Assembly (NCBI GenBank): GCA_934654835.1
Contig: CAKUGY010000002.1
Span: 124,001-188,000, forward strand
From: an uncultured Collinsella sp.
GTDB lineage: Bacteria; Actinomycetota; Coriobacteriia; Coriobacteriales; Coriobacteriaceae
DNA: 64,000 bases
Reading direction: 5' to 3'
The translations under genes and the position numbers were made by a program. Below, one piece after another: positions 59,376 through 64,000 of this stretch (position 1 is its first letter; every line of letters begins with the position of its first letter). Under the pieces are notes generated by a model that made no database searches, had not been told where the DNA came from, and saw only the letters and a program-made list of their open reading frames with translations.

Positions 59376-60407
59376 ATGATCGATTCGAAGGGGAACGTGC
59401 GACTCGAGGGCATGTTTAACAGGGCGCATCTGGCTCCCGAAGCCCAGCGCGCATACGATACGCTGCTCGAATGCGTGCTCAACGGACAGAAGGGCTGCGA
59501 GGTCTCGGCGCGCGCGGGCATGGATACCGTCAAGGCGCTGGTAGAGCTTGTGCGCTGCGACTGCCCCGAGCTTATCCATCTCCTGGGCGGTATGCACTAC
59601 TGCCGCCACGGCGAAAAAGTCCTGCTCGTGCCAAATTACGCCAAGGGATACCAACAGTCGGTCACCCGGCTCTATACAAATCTTGCCAAGATGGAGCGTG
59701 CTGCTGAGCCACTTCTTCAGGCGGCGCCGGCGGGAGCATCGGCGTTCGATCGAGTTTTGGCAATCCACGATGCCTATCTTGCACGGTACCGATTCCAGAA
59801 CGGTCGCCCGTATTCGCATTCGGCGGACGGTCCGCTGCTTAAACACCGTGCCGTGTGTGAGGGGTGGGCAAAAGGCTTTAAGTATCTGCTAGACCGTGCT
59901 GGTATCGACTGCGTCTATGCTTGGGGTCGCCGCCTCGCGAGCGATCCAACGGGGCATGCCTGGTGCGTCGTGAACCTGGGGGAGCGCGGTCGCCCGGCAT
60001 GGTACATCATCGACCCCACACGCGATGGGCGGGACGGAATGCTGCCCATGCACAGTGCTTTTGGCATGAGCGAGGCGGCATACAACTACGCTACCGAGCG
60101 CTCGTCGGGGCAATGGGTTCCGGTTGCCCAGCGTGACCTGGGTTTTTACGGGCTCACGGGGCGATTTGTGGCAACCGTTGACGACGCCGTCCCCATCGCG
60201 CGCGGTGCGGGATTTCCCCAGCGCGGAATCGAGATCCAGCTCCCCAAGTTTCCGGATGAGAAGAGTTTCGATGCGGCACACTCGGCGGTGTGCGATCGTC
60301 TGACGTCGACCTTTGCCTGCGGTGTCGAGTGCTGTACCGACCGCACACGCCGCGTGATTCGTATTGATGCGCTTAAAGCCCGCCGGAAGTTGGGCGCTGC
60401 CAGCTAG
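59376..60407 (+). CDS. Transglutaminase-like protease domain protein
   Basis: 343 aa with no signal peptide. Helical first third (PEAQRAYDTLLECVLNG), then a transglutaminase core with Cys161 in HRAVCEGWAKGFKYLLDRAGIDC, His194 in GHAWCVVNL and Asp213 in YIIDPTRD, the full catalytic triad. Bacterial members act as proteases or cross-linkers. The ATG at 59376 has GGGGG upstream. The convergent neighbour is the SecD-like kinase, and both share a GTTCAGCTGAAC site, so they may respond to one signal. Confidence 0.85.
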   Translation: MIDSKGNVRLEGMFNRAHLAPEAQRAYDTLLECVLNGQKGCEVSARAGMDTVKALVELVRCDCPELIHLLGGMHYCRHGEKVLLVPNYAKGYQQSVTRLYTNLAKMERAAEPLLQAAPAGASAFDRVLAIHDAYLARYRFQNGRPYSHSADGPLLKHRAVCEGWAKGFKYLLDRAGIDCVYAWGRRLASDPTGHAWCVVNLGERGRPAWYIIDPTRDGRDGMLPMHSAFGMSEAAYNYATERSSGQWVPVAQRDLGFYGLTGRFVATVDDAVPIARGAGFPQRGIEIQLPKFPDEKSFDAAHSAVCDRLTSTFACGVECCTDRTRRVIRIDALKARRKLGAAS

Positions 60408-60410
60408 GGG

Positions 60411-63400
60411 CTAGAGCAGCCAAGAGGACAGATCGTCCGTGTGCTCCTGGAAGAAGGAATTTGCCTCGGCGGCGTTGATCACGCGCTGGCGCTGTTCTTC
60501 GAAGCGGCCCCCGCGGATCGATCCATTTACCGTGACATGGCCGCTCTGCTCGCCCGCTCCATCGCAGCGCAAGAACCAAATACGGCCTCGCTCATCTCCG
60601 CGCTCATCGGCAAGATAGAACGTCACCTGGTCAAACGGCGTGCTGTCAAAATCCATAGCGTTGTAGAGCGCCTCGACGGTATCGATGGCCTCCTGCGCAA
60701 AGGTATCGTCGACGGTAAGGTCGAGGGATACCAAGAGTTCCGTATCGTCATTGGGGTTCGTGCCAACCGTGGCCGAGGGGAACGCGGCCTTGATGGCGTC
60801 GCGCGCCTCATCGACTTCGGCCTCGAGCGACCCCGGGGCGCTCGAGAGAGCGAGGTCCCTGCGACCGCAATAGCCGACGTGCATGAAGGGCAGGTCGGTA
60901 GCGGCAACAGCGGCTACTAGGTCTGCCAGATATTCGTTTGAGGTATCGAGCGGTTTGCCCGTGGCGCACGAAATTTCGAAGGTGAGCTGCGTCGATGCGG
61001 CGCTCACCCATGTGCGCATGATGGGAGCGCTCCCTACGCTGAGGTAGACCCAGGCGCCGCCAGCATCGGTTGCGACCTGCGTCACTGCGCTCATGTTCGC
61101 ATCACCGTTCGTACTGCTGTCGCCCACCTGCACCGCTTTTGTTCCCGTCGAAGTGCTGACGGCTTTGACGGTGGGCGATCCAAGCACGCGTTTCTGCAAA
61201 CCGCAGGAGACTTCGATATAGGAATTGGCGCAGATTAGGCATGCCGCTGCTTCTCCCAGGTCGAGCCCCTGGATTTGAGCGACAATGCCTTTGCCGTCAC
61301 TGGGGTCGCCGAGCGCATAGGGGATGCCGAAGGTATCCAGGCGTGCTGCGAGGGCCTCAAGGGCATCGACGCGCTCTCCGCGGGAAAGATCGTCGTAACT
61401 CGCAAAGGAAGCAAGGGTGCCGCTGTCCTCGAGGGTGCTCTGCTTGACCTGGTTGTCACCCGTAAAATCAGCATCGATCCAGGTCGCCTGCGGCACCAGC
61501 TTGTCGCGGAAGCTCGTGCGATAGCTTTCGGAGCGCAGCGCTTCGGCAAGAACCTTGCAGAGATTCTGGGATGGTGCGAGATTATTTGCCGTAAAGGCGT
61601 AACGACCCTTGCCGAGCGACACGGTCGAGACCGTGTTCCACGAATACCCGCCAATGTCGAAGGCGAGCTCACCTTGGTCGAGCCAATCGCCACAGCTCTC
61701 TTTGAGCCGCTTGTTCGCGCTGTCGGTCAGGGTGAGCTCAAGATAGACATAGCGATCGGGATCGTCGGGGGTTAAGGGCTCCAGGCCTTCGACCTTGCCC
61801 GTTTTGACCGTGACGTCTTTGATTTCCGTTCGGTAGATATGCTCGTAGGATGTGAAGCCGGTGCCCTTCGAATCGATGCAGGCAAGGTAGAGCTCGAGCG
61901 GGCGGGAAAGCAATTGCGCTGCCTTGCTGCGGGATACGCGCGCCGTGTCGCTCGATTCGGACGATGAGGATGCTTGGGACGAATCGCTATCGCTATCGCT
62001 CCCGTCAGGCTCGTCGGGAACATCGAAGGCGCCGGCGGAAAAGTCGACGCAGATGCCGTCCATGCTTTCGATGGTCGAGGCTTTGCCCAGGCCGGCAACA
62101 TCCAGACGCGCCTGGACCAGTTCGACGCTTTCGCGCATCTGGCCTGCGGAGAGCGCCGTGGTGGGATAGAGGACGAGCTGGTCGTTTTCTTGCGATGTGC
62201 CGAGAGCTCCCGTTGCAAACGCAATGGCCAAAGCGATGGCGGCCACCGCTGCAACCGCGCAGAGGCAGGAGGCAATGGTCGCCAAGCGCTTCTTGTGGAA
62301 GGGGCTTTTGGAGTGGGGAGTGCTCTCCTCGGCGGGCGAGGTAGCCTCTGGCGCGTCGTTCGTCAGCGACTTGCCGTTCTCGTCGATCCCCAGGCGCTCG
62401 GCCAAGCGAATGACATCAAAGCGGCCTCCGATTTTGCCGATGCCCGGCTCGGTGCAGCGGGCAATGAGTTCGTCGAGGGTGCGGTCATCGTCATCGACAC
62501 AATGGGTACCGTCGAGATGGATGGCCCCGTTGTTTTTGAGTTCAAAGAGCTCCTGCAGCTCGACGGCGTTTAAGCCGCTCGAGCTCTTCGCGCAGATGCT
62601 CCGAATTTGGGCCTCGTGCGGCCATACTCCGCAGCGAAGGTAATACAAAAGGCAGCCGATGGAGTAACAATCGGCGTGGCTTGTGTTGCGCCATTGGCGT
62701 GCCTCGCTTTGGCGCTGGTCGAATATCTCGGGCGCGCCGATAAACGGCGTGCTCAGACGTTCGCTGCCATCGGCCGCCGTCACGTCGGGGTCGTCGTTTT
62801 GGGCGCTTTGCCCAAAGTCGATGAGCATGACGCGCTCAATGCGCTGCCCGTCCTTGTCCAGCATAAAGCGCAGGTTATGGGACGAAAGATCGCGGTGCGA
62901 GACCGTGGTGAGGTAGCGAGCGTCGTCGCGCGAAACGACCGTGCAGCAAAGCAGGGCCGTGACAATGGAGCGTGCTGTATCAAGGACATCGGCAGCGCTA
63001 ACCTCGCCGTGTGCATCGCTCATAATCTCGCGCAGCTCGACAACATCGACGCCCTCGACATATTCCATAGCAAGGGCGGGGTAGCGTACCTCGCCGCGAG
63101 GCGTCTTTTTAATGCGCCAACCCAGGGCGTAGGCGATGGGCGCGTGCCCCTGGGCTCCGTCCATGCTGCGAAGCGTCTCGTACTCCTGGCGCAGTTTGTA
63201 CCAGTCGGATTTATAGGCTTCATTGGATTCGAGCGCTTCTTTATGGGAGGCGGCGCAGCCATGGCGCATGACCTTGACGGCAAGTTTGGTGCTGGAGGCG
63301 GATGCGTCTGTGGTGCTCTGGGCGTTTGTCCCAGAAGCGGTGTCGATAAACCAAAGATCGGCGCTCGCGCCCGAGGGCTCGCCGCTCGGTCGCATTGCAA

Positions 63401-63485
63401 TGCCCGCTTGGGAGGCGGGCAGCTCGGCGAGCGGATTGACCTGGACCATTCCATTGAGCGCTTCCGCGCAAAAGATGTTTTCCAT
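60411..63485 (-). CDS. Ser/Thr protein kinase with SecD-like extracytoplasmic regions
   Basis: 1024 aa. Cytoplasmic kinase domain: Lys71 in LAVKVM, HRDLSSHN from residue 197, DFG at 223-225 and GAPE at 250-253; the glycine loop is not obvious. A helix at ~401-429 (ASCLCAVAAVAAIALAIAFATGALG) crosses the membrane. The outer ~590 residues hold repeats resembling the SecD P1 head (RESVELVQARLDVAGLGKASTIESMDG; VYLELTLTDSANKRLKESCGD) and a Ser/Asp-rich patch. ATG 63485 follows GAGGGGGCGGAC. Probably a sensor kinase; ligand and targets unknown. Confidence 0.85.
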   Translation of the reverse strand: MENIFCAEALNGMVQVNPLAELPASQAGIAMRPSGEPSGASADLWFIDTASGTNAQSTTDASASSTKLAVKVMRHGCAASHKEALESNEAYKSDWYKLRQEYETLRSMDGAQGHAPIAYALGWRIKKTPRGEVRYPALAMEYVEGVDVVELREIMSDAHGEVSAADVLDTARSIVTALLCCTVVSRDDARYLTTVSHRDLSSHNLRFMLDKDGQRIERVMLIDFGQSAQNDDPDVTAADGSERLSTPFIGAPEIFDQRQSEARQWRNTSHADCYSIGCLLYYLRCGVWPHEAQIRSICAKSSSGLNAVELQELFELKNNGAIHLDGTHCVDDDDRTLDELIARCTEPGIGKIGGRFDVIRLAERLGIDENGKSLTNDAPEATSPAEESTPHSKSPFHKKRLATIASCLCAVAAVAAIALAIAFATGALGTSQENDQLVLYPTTALSAGQMRESVELVQARLDVAGLGKASTIESMDGICVDFSAGAFDVPDEPDGSDSDSDSSQASSSSESSDTARVSRSKAAQLLSRPLELYLACIDSKGTGFTSYEHIYRTEIKDVTVKTGKVEGLEPLTPDDPDRYVYLELTLTDSANKRLKESCGDWLDQGELAFDIGGYSWNTVSTVSLGKGRYAFTANNLAPSQNLCKVLAEALRSESYRTSFRDKLVPQATWIDADFTGDNQVKQSTLEDSGTLASFASYDDLSRGERVDALEALAARLDTFGIPYALGDPSDGKGIVAQIQGLDLGEAAACLICANSYIEVSCGLQKRVLGSPTVKAVSTSTGTKAVQVGDSSTNGDANMSAVTQVATDAGGAWVYLSVGSAPIMRTWVSAASTQLTFEISCATGKPLDTSNEYLADLVAAVAATDLPFMHVGYCGRRDLALSSAPGSLEAEVDEARDAIKAAFPSATVGTNPNDDTELLVSLDLTVDDTFAQEAIDTVEALYNAMDFDSTPFDQVTFYLADERGDERGRIWFLRCDGAGEQSGHVTVNGSIRGGRFEEQRQRVINAAEANSFFQEHTDDLSSWLL

Positions 63486-63592
63486 GTCCGCCCCCTCGCT
63501 TGGTGCCCTGCACCGATCGAGGTGCGTTCCGGTCATTTAAGTATAGCGGGCGCGCAAAAACGGACACACCACAACACCCTTCAATCCCTGCT

Positions 63593-63604
63593 GTTCAGCT
63601 GAAC
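63593..63604. promoter_or_regulatory. GTTCAGCTGAAC palindrome between the kinase and the last gene
   Basis: Same perfect palindrome, with the same GGCG flank, as at 59298-59309. It lies between the divergent kinase gene and the plus-strand gene at 63674. Confidence 0.5.
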
Positions 63605-63673
63605 GGCGCGCAGGGGAGAGGGCTGCCGCGCCGATAGGATGGCCTCAATATTCCCAACCGTAAGGAGGAAGCT

Positions 63674-64000
63674 ATGGCTGCCGGCTGGATAGCAAATCTG
63701 GTTGCCGTGCTCGACCAGGACAGTGTGCCCTCGCGCCGTGGCGAGGCGGGAGCTCAGGATGACATCGATGTGCTTTTGGGCATCGCTTCGACTGAGCTTA
63801 CCGCCGAGGTCGATTATCTCGACTACCTGGCAACGCTTCGTATTGGTCTCGTAGAAACAGGGGATGGTGAGAGCGTAAGCGTGTGCATCGACTGCCTGCT
63901 CGATGCGGACAAGAGGTCCGCCTGCGAAAAGGCCATTGCGTCGCGTGGCATGACATTTGCACGTGAGGGGGTCAACGTTCGCGTCGATTTTGCCCTGGAC
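63674..64000 (+). CDS. N-terminal part of an unidentified protein (runs off the window)
   Basis: 109 residues are visible from ATG 63674, preceded by TAAGGAGG at five bases. Acidic and soluble, starting MAAGWIANLVAVLDQD, with DVLLGIASTELTAEVDYLDYL and VSVCIDCLLDADKRS. No domain recognised. Divergent from the kinase gene and sharing the palindrome between them, so it may be functionally linked. Confidence 0.75.
   Translation, partial: MAAGWIANLVAVLDQDSVPSRRGEAGAQDDIDVLLGIASTELTAEVDYLDYLATLRIGLVETGDGESVSVCIDCLLDADKRSACEKAIASRGMTFAREGVNVRVDFALD

Overview
The window is a chromosomal segment of a GC-rich bacterium whose gene content and style point to the Coriobacteriia, most likely a gut Collinsella. 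The evidence is the pairing of a tagatose-6-phosphate lactose pathway and many PTS genes with actinobacterial GC content, a membrane-anchored LuxR regulator, an agmatine deiminase cluster and a SecD-like protein kinase. This is inference from gene content; no rRNA is present. The only RNA gene recognised is tRNA-Thr(CGT) on the minus strand at 15.5 kb.

Region by region: 0-10 kb is housekeeping (ComF, a Vsr-like-fold hypothetical, a solute-binding lipoprotein, HPF, DegV, a beta-hydroxyacid dehydrogenase with a metal-binding-like tail, a HEAT-repeat protein, an isocitrate dehydrogenase-family enzyme, a single-pass SurA-like protein). 10.9-15.3 kb is an N-acetylglucosamine locus (EIICB, GntR regulator, NagA, YhcH). 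15.7-20 kb has a lone IIB protein lacking its phosphohistidine, GalM, a DeoR regulator and a Fic protein whose promoter lies in a 32-bp perfect inverted repeat.

20.3-44.6 kb is dominated by lactose and galactose use. Two parallel lacE-lacG operons each have a divergent LacI regulator. There is one shared IIA (LacF), then LacA, LacB, a LacX-like mutarotase and LacC. Leloir galK-galT follow with a third LacI regulator. A flavodiiron protein and an ORC-like ATPase come next, then a DeoR regulator divergent from a class II aldolase that can close the tagatose pathway. Lactose can therefore enter as lactose-6-phosphate, be split by LacG, and have its Gal-6-P half routed to triose phosphates, while free galactose goes through GalM/GalK/GalT.

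44.8-51 kb has a HAD phosphatase, an AraC regulator, a Nudix-Vsr fusion and a BceAB-type ABC exporter. 51.3-58.9 kb is an agmatine/putrescine locus (LuxR regulator, putrescine carbamoyltransferase, two antiporters, agmatine deiminase) with no carbamate kinase in view. 59.3-64 kb has a transglutaminase-like protein, a Ser/Thr kinase with SecD-like extracytoplasmic regions, and a truncated gene at the edge.

The most unusual content is non-coding. Seven copies of a 55-bp hairpin unit occur, six of them on an 80-81 bp period in two arrays beside the terminators of the two lacG genes; inner stem bases change in a compensatory way. There are also MITE-like palindromic elements (2.2, 16.3, 30.8, 44.6, 51.1, 56.8 and 59.1 kb), and a motif (ACCGTTYAC, often a full palindrome) recurring upstream of at least seven catabolic genes, which suggests one global regulator.
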